Source of the DNA: Dyadobacter sp. MSC1_007
Lineage (GTDB): Bacteria; Bacteroidota; Bacteroidia; Cytophagales; Spirosomataceae
DNA length: 64,000 bases
Assembly: GCF_023667495.1 (NCBI RefSeq)
Contig: NZ_JAMOZL010000003.1
Coordinates: 186,001-250,000, forward strand
Direction: 5' to 3'
Position numbers and translations under genes: made by a program. The notes under the pieces are model-generated. The model was not told the origin of the DNA. It saw only the letters and a list, made by a program, of their open reading frames with translations, and ran no database searches. Every line of letters begins with the position of its first letter. Within the stretch, counting starts at the first letter, position 1. Positions 8,611-16,597 of the stretch are shown one piece after another.

Positions 8611-8815
8611 ATTGCGTACCTGCCGGCACGCCAAATGCATCAATCGTTTTTTTTCTACCGATATGTTGTCCCTGCCGGGACAATTGTTACAAGCCGATCC
8701 CATCGGGATCAAATCCGGATACAACGAAACGGTCGCATTGAAGAACAATCCCATCGGGATCAAATCTCGATAGCCCGTCGTGTTGTGGTTTTATGGCGTG
8801 CCGTAGGTACGCAAT
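8611..8815. repeat. Palindrome-rich intergenic element with ~21-bp terminal inverted repeats
   Basis: The ends are near-perfect inverted repeats: 8611-8632 (ATTGCGTACC...GGCACGCC) and 8795-8815 (GGCGTGCC...GTACGCAAT). Between them are three more palindromes of the same style: TTGTCCC-TGCC-GGGACAA (8666-8683), GATCCC-ATC-GGGATC (8696-8710) and ATCCC-ATC-GGGAT (8748-8760). The latter two share ATCCCATCGGGATCAAATC. Just outside, GCGTGCCGG (8594-8602) pairs with CCGGCACGC (8623-8631). It encodes no protein, so it is a candidate non-autonomous mobile element or REP-like cluster. It fills most of the 330-bp gap between the GH125 gene and bioB. Confidence 0.65.
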
Positions 8816-8892
8816 CTGAAATAGCGTCCATTATTGCTCCGGACTATGCCCAATCTTCCAAACCGGACGCATACCATCGTTTCTTGCCACGC

Positions 8893-8900
8893 TACATTTG
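8893..8900 (+). promoter_or_regulatory. Candidate -7 promoter box for bioB
   Basis: TACATTTG fits the Bacteroidota -7 consensus TAnnTTTG and ends 17 bp before the bioB ATG. No TTG/TTTG -33 element lies at the expected 19-nt spacing, so support is partial. No biotin-repressor palindrome was recognised. Confidence 0.45.
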
Positions 8901-8917
8901 ACCCAAAACATAGGGTC

Positions 8918-9889
8918 ATGCAAACAGCGACATCCATTCGTAACGACTGGAATATTGAGGAGATAGAAGCGATATATAACCGCCCATTGCTGGAGCTGGT
9001 TTATGAAGCGGCATCGGTACACCGGCAATGGCACGACCCCGAGGCCATTCAAGTATGCACCTTACTATCTATCAAAACCGGCGGCTGTCCCGAAGACTGC
9101 GCCTATTGCGGTCAGGCAGCGCGGTATCAGACGGGCGTCACCGTGAAGGCTCTCATGAAAAAGGAGGACGTCGTGTCTATTGCCCAGCGGGCCAAGGCGA
9201 GCGGTTCGAGCCGGTTTTGCATGGCTGCGGCCTGGCGTGAAGTGAAAGATAACCGCGATTTCGACCGCGTGCTCGAAATGGTGACCGAAGTGGCCAGATT
9301 AGGTTTGGAAGTTTGCTGTACACTCGGAATGCTGACCGAAAGCCAGGCTGAAAAACTGAAAGCGGCGGGTTTGTATGCCTATAACCACAACCTCGATTCA
9401 TCCGATACGCATTACGACAAGATCATCACAACCCGCACGTACGACGACCGCCTGAATACGCTCGACCATGTGCGCGACGCTGGAATATCCGTTTGTTGCG
9501 GAGGAATTATAGGTTTGGGGGAAACAAAAAGCGATCGCATTCGCATGCTGCATACACTCTCCAATATGCCGGAACATCCCGAGTCCGTGCCTGTCAATGC
9601 ATTGGCGCGGGTGAAGGGCACGCCGCTCGGTGATATGGACCGGCTCGACAGCTGGGAAATGGTCCGGATGATCGCTACCGCGAGGATTTTAATGCCGAAA
9701 GCGATGGTGCGGCTGAGTGCAGGTCGCATGGAAATGAGCGATCAGGAGCAGGCATTCTGCTTTATGGCCGGCGCCAATTCGATATTCACCAACGAAAGCG
9801 GCGAACTGCTCGTAACGCCTAATCCTGCGCTGGATCAGGACAGGGAGTTGATGCAGGTTTTGGGGTTGAAGGCGTTGGAGAAAGCGTAG
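8918..9889 (+). CDS. bioB: Biotin synthase (radical SAM)
   Basis: BioB inserts sulfur into dethiobiotin to make biotin, using S-adenosylmethionine, a [4Fe-4S] cluster and a sacrificial [2Fe-2S] cluster. The radical-SAM motif is [16 protein letters not shown] with cysteines at about 57, 61 and 64. The family segments [20 protein letters not shown] and [10 protein letters not shown] follow, then [13 protein letters not shown] and VRLSAGR near the C-terminus. I chose the ATG at 8918, which gives about 323 residues beginning [11 protein letters not shown]. The longer frame from 8834 extends into the upstream palindromic element. No other bio genes are adjacent, so biotin synthesis is scattered or the gene acts with loci elsewhere. 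Confidence 0.96.
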   Translation: MQTATSIRNDWNIEEIEAIYNRPLLELVYEAASVHRQWHDPEAIQVCTLLSIKTGGCPEDCAYCGQAARYQTGVTVKALMKKEDVVSIAQRAKASGSSRFCMAAAWREVKDNRDFDRVLEMVTEVARLGLEVCCTLGMLTESQAEKLKAAGLYAYNHNLDSSDTHYDKIITTRTYDDRLNTLDHVRDAGISVCCGGIIGLGETKSDRIRMLHTLSNMPEHPESVPVNALARVKGTPLGDMDRLDSWEMVRMIATARILMPKAMVRLSAGRMEMSDQEQAFCFMAGANSIFTNESGELLVTPNPALDQDRELMQVLGLKALEKA

Positions 9890-9956
9890 GTGAATGCTTA
9901 GCGATGTTGTGAGAAGAGTCCATAAAATACTTTGGAGCCAATTATCCCGTGCTCCA

Positions 9957-10340
9957 CTAAACGTGATCCAGTATGAAGTCAGCTGGAATATTAAGCCTGT
10001 CTCTGATCACTTTTAGCAGCGAAACATCCGGCTTCTGATCTCCATTAATGATCATTTCGAGATCCGTTTGCGAAATTCCGAGTGTTTTGGCGAGGTCTTT
10101 GTTCTCACACCTCATTTCGTACATTCGCTGTTCGAGAATACCTTCAAGTGAGGAAGGTTCGGGGATGGGGTAGATTATTTCCTCATATGCCATTAAAGCC
10201 TCGCCCATCGCCCGGATATGCATTTGCTCCTCTCGTGTTACGTTAGCTGATCCTTTTTTCATTAATGCGCCGACCTTTTCAAGTAACGCGGCATGCTCCT
10301 CTTCGTTTGTGACCTTGTAAGTCGGTTTAGTTTCTTTCAT
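9957..10340 (-). CDS. higA: HigA-type antitoxin (XRE helix-turn-helix)
   Basis: This 127-residue protein has the two-part HigA layout: an N-terminal toxin-binding region (EEHAALLEKVGALMKKGS, then a helix ending AYEEIIYPIPEPSSLEGI) and a C-terminal HTH (MRCENKDLAKTLGISQTDLEMIINGDQKPDVSLLK, residues about 80-115). Its ATG overlaps the TGA of the upstream higB frame (ATGA), so the two are translationally coupled. Antitoxins of this family bind and silence HigB and repress their own promoter. The protein looks intact even though the toxin's 5' end does not. Confidence 0.85.
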   Translation of the reverse strand: MKETKPTYKVTNEEEHAALLEKVGALMKKGSANVTREEQMHIRAMGEALMAYEEIIYPIPEPSSLEGILEQRMYEMRCENKDLAKTLGISQTDLEMIINGDQKPDVSLLKVIRDRLNIPADFILDHV

Positions 10341-10624
10341 AGTAATCGTACGTTTACATCGTCATATTGCTTATGGGTACCGATAAACCGGATATATAAT
10401 GTCCTTATTGGGAAATGGATTCGTACAATTAGCCGATAATGGTTCCCTTTGATATTGAATACAAAAAGATCGTCTCCGATTGAATCAACGGAACTGAAAC
10501 ACTCCTTCACCTCATGGAATGTTCTAAAATTTTTCTTCTTCATAATTCTTACCCACAAGTTTAACGCTTCGTTAGCATCTGGATATTTATAAATGAAGTC
10601 TCGGAGAGTAGAATAACTAAATAC
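10337..10624 (-). pseudogene. higB: HigB-type mRNA interferase toxin with a disrupted or missing start codon
   Basis: The family pattern is clear when the frame is read upstream of the first usable start. The N-terminal VFSYSTLRDFIYKYPDANEA is followed by LNLWVRIMKKKNFRTF, then FVFNIKGNHYRLIVRIHF and LYIRFIGTHKQYDDV, giving a nearly complete HigB fold. However, no ATG, GTG or TTG precedes the conserved N-terminus. The frame runs into a perfect palindrome (10613-10669) and a stop at 10634-10636. The only conventional starts are a TTG at 10556-10558 and an ATG further in, which would drop the YPDA helix. The toxin is therefore probably silent, truncated or translated from a non-standard start. 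HigB cleaves mRNA on the ribosome. Boundaries at the 5' end are approximate. Confidence 0.72.
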
Positions 10625-10669
10625 CTGATAAAATTAAGGCTACCTTAATTTTATCAGGTATTTAGTTAT
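10613..10669. repeat. Perfect palindrome, 27-bp arms and 3-nt loop, at the higB 5' end
   Basis: The arms run 10613-10639 and 10643-10669 with the loop CTA; I find no mismatch. The arm nearer the toxin encodes its first residues (VFSY), so the structure looks like an inverted duplication of the toxin's own 5' codons. There is no T-run, so it is not a typical terminator. Confidence 0.9.
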
Positions 10670-10740
10670 CAGATGACCGTGTTGGCTTATCCGGCGGAAA
10701 TTAGTTAACTACCGGTCGTTTTAAGCCGTTGCCGGTGTTG

Positions 10741-10947
10741 TCACCGGCGACAAGCGTTATTCGCTTCCAACTTGGCGATCAGCGTCGCAACCCGCAGCTG
10801 ATTCACAATATGCAAACGCATTTCGGGCGTTACCTGCGCCAGATTCTCAGTGAAAAGATAGCCCTCGACCAAAGTATGGATCGATTCGATCATTTCGCAG
10901 CCGCTGTCTCTAAGGAAAAACTCGTTTACAATGTTTTGCTGTTTCAT
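10741..10947 (-). CDS. Small hypothetical protein (68 aa)
   Basis: The product begins MKQQNIVNEFFLRDSGCEMI and is an amphipathic, mostly helical sequence (HIVNQLRVATLIAKLEANNA at the C-terminus) with no signal peptide or membrane segment. The frame is open for about 25 more codons upstream, to a TGA near 11029, but without a better start. I do not recognise the family. It sits among the toxin-antitoxin pair and the tandem 70-residue paralogs and may belong to the same accessory islet. The opposite strand is also open here, so coding status is uncertain. Confidence 0.45.
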   Translation of the reverse strand: MKQQNIVNEFFLRDSGCEMIESIHTLVEGYLFTENLAQVTPEMRLHIVNQLRVATLIAKLEANNACRR

Positions 10948-11088
10948 TAGCCTGAGTTCCTTTGCTTCAAAAGTGTGCGTTTGGACTGGTAGCTTGTTGC
11001 GATGTTGAATCTTGAAGTGTGTTCATAGTTTGTTGACTGTTTAGTGATTGATTTGTGTAATTTTCCAACAAAATAAAATTAAAAAAAT

Positions 11089-11301
11089 TTACTTTGGAGT
11101 GAATTTGATCAGAGTCAGGACCTCTATTTCTCCAAACTCGGAAAGGATTTCCTTCATTCTCGAGTGTGAAATACCTCTATTGTATGTGAAATCCCTCCAC
11201 GCGTAAGTAAGCTTTCCTTTTTTCACTTCGGCTGGCAATGTGGGATAAATCGTTGTTAACCACCATTTGAAAGCCTCCTCCATGGAAGTAAATGTTTTCA
11301 T
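11089..11301 (-). CDS. Small conserved-looking protein (70 aa), tandem paralog 1
   Basis: The sequence MKTFTSMEEAFKWWLTTIYP continues through LPAEVKKGKLTYAWRDFTY and GISHSRMKEILSEFG. It is equal in length to, and about 54% identical (38 of 70 by my count) with, the product of 11343-11555, which lies 41 bp upstream. Conserved features are the EEAF-WWL-IYP-LPAE start, AWRD-T, GIS-RMK-ILS-FG, and charged residues typical of a soluble helical protein. Duplication with conservation over the whole length shows both are translated. I do not recognise the family; a nucleic-acid-binding or regulatory role is only a guess. Confidence 0.75.
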   Translation of the reverse strand: MKTFTSMEEAFKWWLTTIYPTLPAEVKKGKLTYAWRDFTYNRGISHSRMKEILSEFGEIEVLTLIKFTPK

Positions 11302-11342
11302 TAAGGCAAAGATAACAATTTGTGCATATTTCCAACAAATAA

Positions 11343-11555
11343 TTATCTGATCTCGAAAGTGACGACAGTCTTTTCAGTAACATTACCAAAGTCAGATAAT
11401 ATCGCTTTCATGCGCTTCTGAGATATTCCTTTCTTGAAAGTATAATCACGCCAGGCATTGCGGTATCTAGGTTCTTTCGTTTCCGCTGGTAGTACCGGAT
11501 AAATATTTTTAAGCCACCATTCGAAAGCTTCTTCGATGGAGTTAAAGGTTTTCAT
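11343..11555 (-). CDS. Small conserved-looking protein (70 aa), tandem paralog 2
   Basis: This is the partner of 11089-11301: MKTFNSIEEAFEWWLKNIYP, then LPAETKEPRYRNAWRDYTF and GISQKRMKAILSDFG. The start at 11555 was chosen because it aligns exactly with the paralog's start. The frame extends to 11648, but that extra part overlaps an inverted repeat and has no counterpart. The region just upstream of each copy shares AT-rich sequence containing a TTTG-like box and CCAACAAA, so the duplication probably included the promoter. Function unknown. Confidence 0.75.
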   Translation of the reverse strand: MKTFNSIEEAFEWWLKNIYPVLPAETKEPRYRNAWRDYTFKKGISQKRMKAILSDFGNVTEKTVVTFEIR

Positions 11556-11584
11556 GAAGGCATTCGAATTTTTCATAGTGACCA

Positions 11585-11640
11585 CATTTGCTATAAAAAT
11601 GCCAACAGTCTGATACAGATCGGCATTTTTATAGCGAATG
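11585..11640. repeat. Long inverted repeat (19-bp arms, 18-nt loop)
   Basis: CATTTGCTATAAAAATGCC (11585-11603) pairs with GGCATTTTTATAGCGAATG (11622-11640) with a single mismatch. It lies between the PepSY gene's stop (11669) and the tandem small genes, all on the minus strand. It may end the PepSY transcript or serve as an operator for the small genes. Confidence 0.75.
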
Positions 11641-11668
11641 GCACACATGAACTACTCTGCGGTCAATC

Positions 11669-12856
11669 TCAAACCACCTCTTTCGCTTTTCGTCTAACCG
11701 AGCGCCTTGCCGTCAGATGTTCTTGGCCCGCCGTTTTGTTGACAGCTTTCTTGGTTTTAAACTTCCTCCCCAACCAAATAACAGTCCCCGTCACCGGCAA
11801 ACTTGCGGCGATGAGGGTGACTATGAATGCGATAATCTTTGTGGGCCAGCCCCAGATGCTGCCGGTATGGATCGGGTAAACGAGCCTTCTGACTTTCATA
11901 CCTGCCGTTTCCTGGCCGTAAAGCCGTTTGCCGGTAAGCTGACCGTTATTTTGATCAAAATAGAGAAAGTTTACAATGTTGCTGATCGCGGCATGATCAT
12001 CGACTTTGGAAACGGTAATGGAAAGGCTGTCGGATGCGGGAACTGTGAACTGTATTTTGCCCGGGTTGGGAAGCTGGCGATTGGTTTCTGCATATATTTT
12101 GGCCAATGTGCCATATTGGGCCAGTCCCGGAGCCGAAATGTTGGCCGGGGCTTCGCGCTTTTGCTGTGGCTTGCCGTCAAAGGTAATGTAGATCAGATTA
12201 TTGACCCATTTGTAGCTCCATACCAGTCCGGTGGCGGCGATGAGGAAGACAAATGGGAGGACATAAAAGCCGAATACTGCGTGCAAGTCCCAGTTCAATC
12301 TTTTAAACTTCGCATTCCATTTAATGGTAAATCTCTGCTTCCGATTCTTGCGGTTGGGCCACCAAAGCACCAATCCTGTAATTTGAATAACCAAAAACAT
12401 CACACATGCAATGCCGGTAATGACTTTGCCGGTCTCTTCCAGGCACAGGTACCGGTGAAGTTGGAGTACAATGTGAAAAAAGGCATCGTTTTCGTGCCTG
12501 GTGTCGGTTATAGCTGCGGTGTAAGGGTTCACACCGACTATGAAGAAGTCTTTCTCTTTTTTCCCTTCCGTCAATGCGAAAATGACGGCTCGTTCCGGCG
12601 CTGGCTCGATAATGATCCTCGAAACCCGCTTTTTTGGATAAGCCTTTGAAACGACGCTTTTCAGGTCATCCAAGGGTAATCTTTCCGATTTAGCCAAAAC
12701 ATCTACCACATGCAGCTGTTTGTAAATAACCGGTTCGAGCTCGTCCTCAAAAACCAGCAATGAGCCGGTGAGCGCCACTATAAAAACCACAAGGCCGGAG
12801 GAAACCCCCAGCCATAAATGCAGTTGCGATGCAATGTTCTTGAATGCCTTTTTCAC
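11669..12856 (-). CDS. PepSY-associated TM-helix protein (inner-membrane, iron-uptake associated)
   Basis: This 395-residue protein opens with LHLWLGVSSGLVVFIVALTGSLLVFEDELEP, the standard first helix and loop of PepSY_TM proteins. Further membrane segments follow around residues 145-165 (VITGIACVMFLVIQITGLVLWW), 190-215 (FGFYVLPFVFLIAATGLVWS) and 345-370, with periplasmic PepSY stretches between. It begins 31 bp downstream of the TonB-dependent siderophore receptor, so the two are probably one transcript. Homologs beside such receptors are thought to reduce ferric siderophores or help with iron release at the inner membrane, but this is not proven for this subgroup. Confidence 0.87.
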   Translation of the reverse strand: MKKAFKNIASQLHLWLGVSSGLVVFIVALTGSLLVFEDELEPVIYKQLHVVDVLAKSERLPLDDLKSVVSKAYPKKRVSRIIIEPAPERAVIFALTEGKKEKDFFIVGVNPYTAAITDTRHENDAFFHIVLQLHRYLCLEETGKVITGIACVMFLVIQITGLVLWWPNRKNRKQRFTIKWNAKFKRLNWDLHAVFGFYVLPFVFLIAATGLVWSYKWVNNLIYITFDGKPQQKREAPANISAPGLAQYGTLAKIYAETNRQLPNPGKIQFTVPASDSLSITVSKVDDHAAISNIVNFLYFDQNNGQLTGKRLYGQETAGMKVRRLVYPIHTGSIWGWPTKIIAFIVTLIAASLPVTGTVIWLGRKFKTKKAVNKTAGQEHLTARRSVRRKAKEVV

Positions 12857-12886
12857 ACTTTTTTGATTTAGGAAACAGACCAGCTA

Positions 12887-15361
12887 TTAAAAGGTATAAG
12901 AAATAGTCGCCATGAAATTGCGTGGTGCTCCCGGGAACAATCGCAGATAATCGTAACCACCAACCCAGTAAGTTTTGTTGCCCAGGTTGTTAAGATTGAC
13001 CTGGAACTGAAACTTGTCGATTTTATAATATATAGCTCCATTAAGCAACGCGTAGCCCGGCAATGTCTGTGTGTTGTTGATCGAGACATTCCGCTCTGTT
13101 ACGAAATTGCCGCCCAGCCCGACACCAAAGCCGCTCAATGCATTGTTTACGAAAGTGTATTTGGTCCAGATGCTTCCCTGGTTTTTAGGCGCATTTGGTT
13201 TTTGCATGTTAACCAGCGCCTGATCGGCCGTTTTCGAACCGGCGTCGGTAATCTTGGCGTCATTATAACTGTAAGCCAAGATCACGTTCCAGTTGGGAAG
13301 GATGTTTCCGGTCACATCGAATTCTACACCTTTCGCCTTTTCTTCGCCGATTTGCTGCATCAGGTTCGGGTTTTCGGGTGCATTGGCTGAGTAAAGGGTG
13401 TTAGTTTGGGTGATTTGATACACCGCTAAATTTGCAGTAAGACGACCATCGAGCCACTCTGTCTTCAAACCACCTTCGGTAAGGCTGCTGCGGATCGGGT
13501 CGAACGGGCCGCCGGAAAGCGGATCGCTCTGTACAATAGGATCCTGTGGATTGTAGCCCTTCGTGTAAGTCCCGTAAACATTGACATTGTTGGTCAACGT
13601 ATACACAGCACCGATGCGCGGCAGGAATGCATGTTGCGTTACATTCGTCTCGTTGTTTGTTGTGTAGTTCTTTTTGTCAACGTAAGTGTCATAGCGCAGG
13701 CCAAGCAGGATTTGAAGGCGGTTGATCTTTAATTGTTCCTGTAAATACAAGCCATGCAGCTTATAGAAGACGGGTGTGGTTGAAGCATTAGTGACGACGT
13801 TGAAGGTGTATTTGGAAGGATCTTCCATATTGTTATTCTGCAACGTCAGGTCGTAATGCGAAATATTGGGCTTAGGGATGCTCCTGGTAACGCCGTTTTC
13901 AGTGTAGTTGTAGAAGACGTATTTTTCAGGTGTTTTCGCATTGTACGCCGCTGCACCGCCCGCTTTCAGCAGGTAACCGTTGGCGGTTTGCTGACCAGAA
14001 CCCTTTGGAGTGGTAGATTGAATGTAGTCATACCCTGCCACGAACTTATGCTCGGCGATCCCTGTGTTGAAGTTATGGTTAAAAAACAGCGATACATTGT
14101 CCATGAACGACTTGGTTTTACGGATAAAAACCTGCCGCGCTACGAGATTATCGATCGCTTTTCCAGCCGAGTCGACGCCATTCACATTGCTGCTACGGTG
14201 TTCGAGCAGGTCTTCGGAATAGCCTGTACGCAGGTAGGCGACGTTGAAGGAGGTATTTTGGGTAAACTGATGGTTCAATGAAGTCGTGATCAGGTACGTT
14301 TCTTCATTGAGATAATCATTAACCGCATTCAGTGAAGTTTTGATGGAGCTGGAATATAAATCGTTGCCTCTTACCGATTGGCCGCGATCGAGGCGGCTGT
14401 TGGAGCGGTTGTAAACAAGGTCGAAATTGATACGGGTCTTGTTCGTAGGCAGGAACGACACCGAGGGTGCCACGATTATATTTTTATCGAATTGCAGGTT
14501 GCGGAAGCCTTGTGCATTCACATAACCGAGGTTCAGACGGTAAAGCAGCGTTTTGCTTTCGTTCATCGGTCCGGTAAAGTCGGCCAGCGTGCGTAGTGTA
14601 TTGAAACTTCCGGTAGTAAATGTGAGCGATTTCTGGGGAGTCCTCAATGGCTTTTTAGTCACGCGGTTGATCGTGCCGCCGGGGGAAGTATTGCCATACA
14701 ATGCAGAAGCTGCACCTTTGATCACTTCAACTCTTTCCAGGTAATTCACAGGCGGTTGTTTCCAAAAACCTGAAAATGTCCTCAAACCATTCACAAGTTG
14801 GGTCGTACTGCCGCCATTCATGCGGAAGCCGCGGATGGTAAGATCATCATAAAAAGTAAACTGGTTTACACCGCTCATGTTCTTGACGGCGTCGCCCATC
14901 AGGAACGTTCCCTGATCGCGCATTACTTCTTTGGTAATGTAGCTGATCGCTTGCGGCACTTCCTTGATCGGCGTGGCGGTTTTGCTGGCTATAAATGAAA
15001 GATCGTTTTTGTAAGTCGTTTCTGCCCGTCCGGTGATCTCGACCGTTTGAAGTTCCTGTGCGCTTTCTTCGGTTGTAATATCAAGAGTTGCTGTCTCGCC
15101 GGCCTTAACGGACACGTTGCGGTCAATACGTTTGATCCCAACGCCAGTTGCAATGAGCTGGTAATGCCCTGTCGACAGACCATTAAACTCGAAATCACCG
15201 CTTGATGAGGTTAAGGTTCCTTTGCCCGTGCCTTTCAATATTACGTTAACAAGCTCTGCGGGCTGACCCTCCGCGTTTTTAATCTGGCCTTTTATATTAC
15301 CTGTTTGTGCAAAAACAAAGGTGGAAACTAGCGAGAAGAAGAGTATACAAAATATCCTCAT
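12887..15361 (-). CDS. TonB-dependent siderophore receptor with N-terminal CarboxypepD-reg-like domain
   Basis: The start at 15361 gives MRIFCILFFSLVSTFVFAQ, a clean Sec signal peptide; the longer frame from 15403 has no such leader. Next is a carboxypeptidase-regulatory-like domain (IKGQIKNAEGQPAELVNVIL, residues about 20-105). Then the plug (PIKEVPQAISYITKEVMRDQ, MSGVNQFTFYDDLTIRGFRM, VEVIKGAASALYGNTSPGG) and a 22-strand barrel ending in the aromatic FMATISYTF. The segment VPQAISYITKEV is typical of siderophore (FhuA/FpvA-like) receptors. It would import a ferric siderophore with TonB energy. An excellent promoter lies at 15401-15431. No obvious Fur box was identified. Confidence 0.95.
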   Translation of the reverse strand: MRIFCILFFSLVSTFVFAQTGNIKGQIKNAEGQPAELVNVILKGTGKGTLTSSSGDFEFNGLSTGHYQLIATGVGIKRIDRNVSVKAGETATLDITTEESAQELQTVEITGRAETTYKNDLSFIASKTATPIKEVPQAISYITKEVMRDQGTFLMGDAVKNMSGVNQFTFYDDLTIRGFRMNGGSTTQLVNGLRTFSGFWKQPPVNYLERVEVIKGAASALYGNTSPGGTINRVTKKPLRTPQKSLTFTTGSFNTLRTLADFTGPMNESKTLLYRLNLGYVNAQGFRNLQFDKNIIVAPSVSFLPTNKTRINFDLVYNRSNSRLDRGQSVRGNDLYSSSIKTSLNAVNDYLNEETYLITTSLNHQFTQNTSFNVAYLRTGYSEDLLEHRSSNVNGVDSAGKAIDNLVARQVFIRKTKSFMDNVSLFFNHNFNTGIAEHKFVAGYDYIQSTTPKGSGQQTANGYLLKAGGAAAYNAKTPEKYVFYNYTENGVTRSIPKPNISHYDLTLQNNNMEDPSKYTFNVVTNASTTPVFYKLHGLYLQEQLKINRLQILLGLRYDTYVDKKNYTTNNETNVTQHAFLPRIGAVYTLTNNVNVYGTYTKGYNPQDPIVQSDPLSGGPFDPIRSSLTEGGLKTEWLDGRLTANLAVYQITQTNTLYSANAPENPNLMQQIGEEKAKGVEFDVTGNILPNWNVILAYSYNDAKITDAGSKTADQALVNMQKPNAPKNQGSIWTKYTFVNNALSGFGVGLGGNFVTERNVSINNTQTLPGYALLNGAIYYKIDKFQFQVNLNNLGNKTYWVGGYDYLRLFPGAPRNFMATISYTF

Positions 15362-15400
15362 GATATGGGAGTTAAATGGGACTGCTTTACTTACAGTCCG

Positions 15401-15431
15401 CAAAAGTAGTCTTATTTAGACCAATCCCAAA
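15401..15431 (-). promoter_or_regulatory. Bacteroidota-type promoter of the siderophore receptor
   Basis: On the minus strand, TTTG (15428-15431), exactly 19 nt, then TACTTTTG (15401-15408) match the TTTG-N19-TAnnTTTG consensus. The expected start of transcription gives a leader of about 30 nt before the ATG at 15361. Confidence 0.75.
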
Positions 15432-15509
15432 TAATAGGCAAGCTGATTTGATGTTAATTATCCTGACGAGGTAAAATCGTTTTATTAGTTCAATTTTTTC
15501 TACTAATAC

Positions 15510-15560
15510 TTTTATTGCCAGCTAATTGAAACTTTTGGTTACAAATAGCTGGCAATAAAA
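15510..15560. repeat. Inverted repeat with perfect 15-bp arms
   Basis: TTTTATTGCCAGCTA (15510-15524) pairs perfectly with TAGCTGGCAATAAAA (15546-15560) across a 21-nt loop. It lies just past the epimerase stop and about 150 bp upstream of the siderophore receptor start. It has no T-run, so it may be a transcript 3'-end stabiliser, a protein-binding site or a REP-like unit. Confidence 0.75.
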
Positions 15561-15576
15561 ATGGCCGAACTGGATG

Positions 15577-16407
15577 TTATCCGAGGTTGGATTTGATGAA
15601 TGCCAGGCCGTCGCGCATCAGTTGTTCTTCCGAGTCGAACATTTTGCGCCAGATATTGGCTACGGGTAGTTTCGGACTGAATGCCTCAATGCTGATCCAG
15701 CCATCGTATTTTATGTCGCGTATTGATTGAAAAACGCCTTCCCAATCTACATTACCCTTTCCTGGTGTCGAACGGTCGTTTTCAGAAAGCTGGATAAATG
15801 AAATACGGTCGCCAGCTTTGCGGATGGTATCGCCTATGTTTTTCTCTTCGATGTTCGCATGGAACGTATCGAACATGATCTTGCAATTCGGGTGGTTAAC
15901 ATCATCCACAAAGCGAATGATCTCGTCGCCGCAACTCGTCAGGTACAGTTCGAAGCGGTTGAGGTATTCCAGGCCCAGCGTAATGTCCAGCGATTCGGCG
16001 TAGTCGGCCACTTCGCGGATGCCTTCAATGCCCCATTGCCATTCTTCCTGGGTTGCGGGTTTACCTGTAAAAACGCCCAATGCAGAATGGTAAGGCCCCA
16101 TTAGTCGTGTCGCGCCCAGTACAAGGGAGCAGTCTAACGCACTTTTGAGGTGTTCGATGGTGTGGCGGCGCATAGCGGGGTCCGGGCTGATCAAATGCTC
16201 GGACGGGCCGCAGATCGTGTCGGTTTCGCATTCAAGGCCGAGCTCATCCAGCTTTTTGCGAAAGTTAAACCAATGGGTAGGGTCGGTATTGAATATCGGG
16301 ACTTCCACTCCGTCAAATCCGATCTCTTTAATGAGTTCGAGGGTAGGAAAAAGGCTTTCATCAATTTGATTTCCCCACAAAAGGAGATTCATACTGTACT
16401 TCATCAA
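15577..16407 (-). CDS. Sugar phosphate isomerase/epimerase (xylose-isomerase-like TIM barrel)
   Basis: This 276-residue AP-endonuclease-2-like TIM barrel resembles the D-psicose/D-tagatose 3-epimerase branch: IGFDGVEVPIF, a long helix-strand run, then the metal-binding residues in LGLEYLNRFE (Glu), NCKIMFDTFHANIEE (Asp, His) and the late GWISIEAF (Glu). It is cytoplasmic with no signal peptide, and would interconvert a ketose and its C3-epimer using a divalent metal. An ATG also occurs one codon in. Its upstream region shares a 56-bp block with that of the oxidoreductase at 5125-6249, so the two may act on one sugar. An AraC-type regulator lies nearby at 17336. Confidence 0.87.
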   Translation of the reverse strand: MMKYSMNLLLWGNQIDESLFPTLELIKEIGFDGVEVPIFNTDPTHWFNFRKKLDELGLECETDTICGPSEHLISPDPAMRRHTIEHLKSALDCSLVLGATRLMGPYHSALGVFTGKPATQEEWQWGIEGIREVADYAESLDITLGLEYLNRFELYLTSCGDEIIRFVDDVNHPNCKIMFDTFHANIEEKNIGDTIRKAGDRISFIQLSENDRSTPGKGNVDWEGVFQSIRDIKYDGWISIEAFSPKLPVANIWRKMFDSEEQLMRDGLAFIKSNLG

Positions 16408-16471
16408 AATCAGTTTTGTCCGGTCTGCTGGCTAAGGTGCCCGGGAGTGGATAATCGGTAATCTAATCAGT

Positions 16472-16527
16472 ATACAATCTTAAAGTAAAAAAGTACCGTT
16501 CATTTTACACGTTTTGATAAGTATTGA
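16472..16527 (-). promoter_or_regulatory. Conserved 56-bp upstream block, copy B
   Basis: This block is 65-120 bp upstream of the epimerase start and matches 6373-6428 without gaps. The CACGTTTTGAT core lies at about 16508-16518. The distance to the start codon differs from copy A, which points to an operator/promoter unit rather than a chance leader similarity. Confidence 0.6.
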
Positions 16528-16597
16528 CTTGAAATTGATATTAACCCATCTAAAAATAAAATTATCAGGCAAAATAAAGTCATAGCCCATCCGGGCA

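Noticed and set aside
8611..8815. Complete insertion sequence
   Set aside because: Only 205 bp and no transposase frame; at most a non-autonomous element.
10973..11029. Short minus-strand frame (MNTLQDSTSQQATSPNAHF) before the 68-residue gene
   Set aside because: Nineteen codons with no conserved feature or partner gene; could be a leader peptide but there is no independent support.
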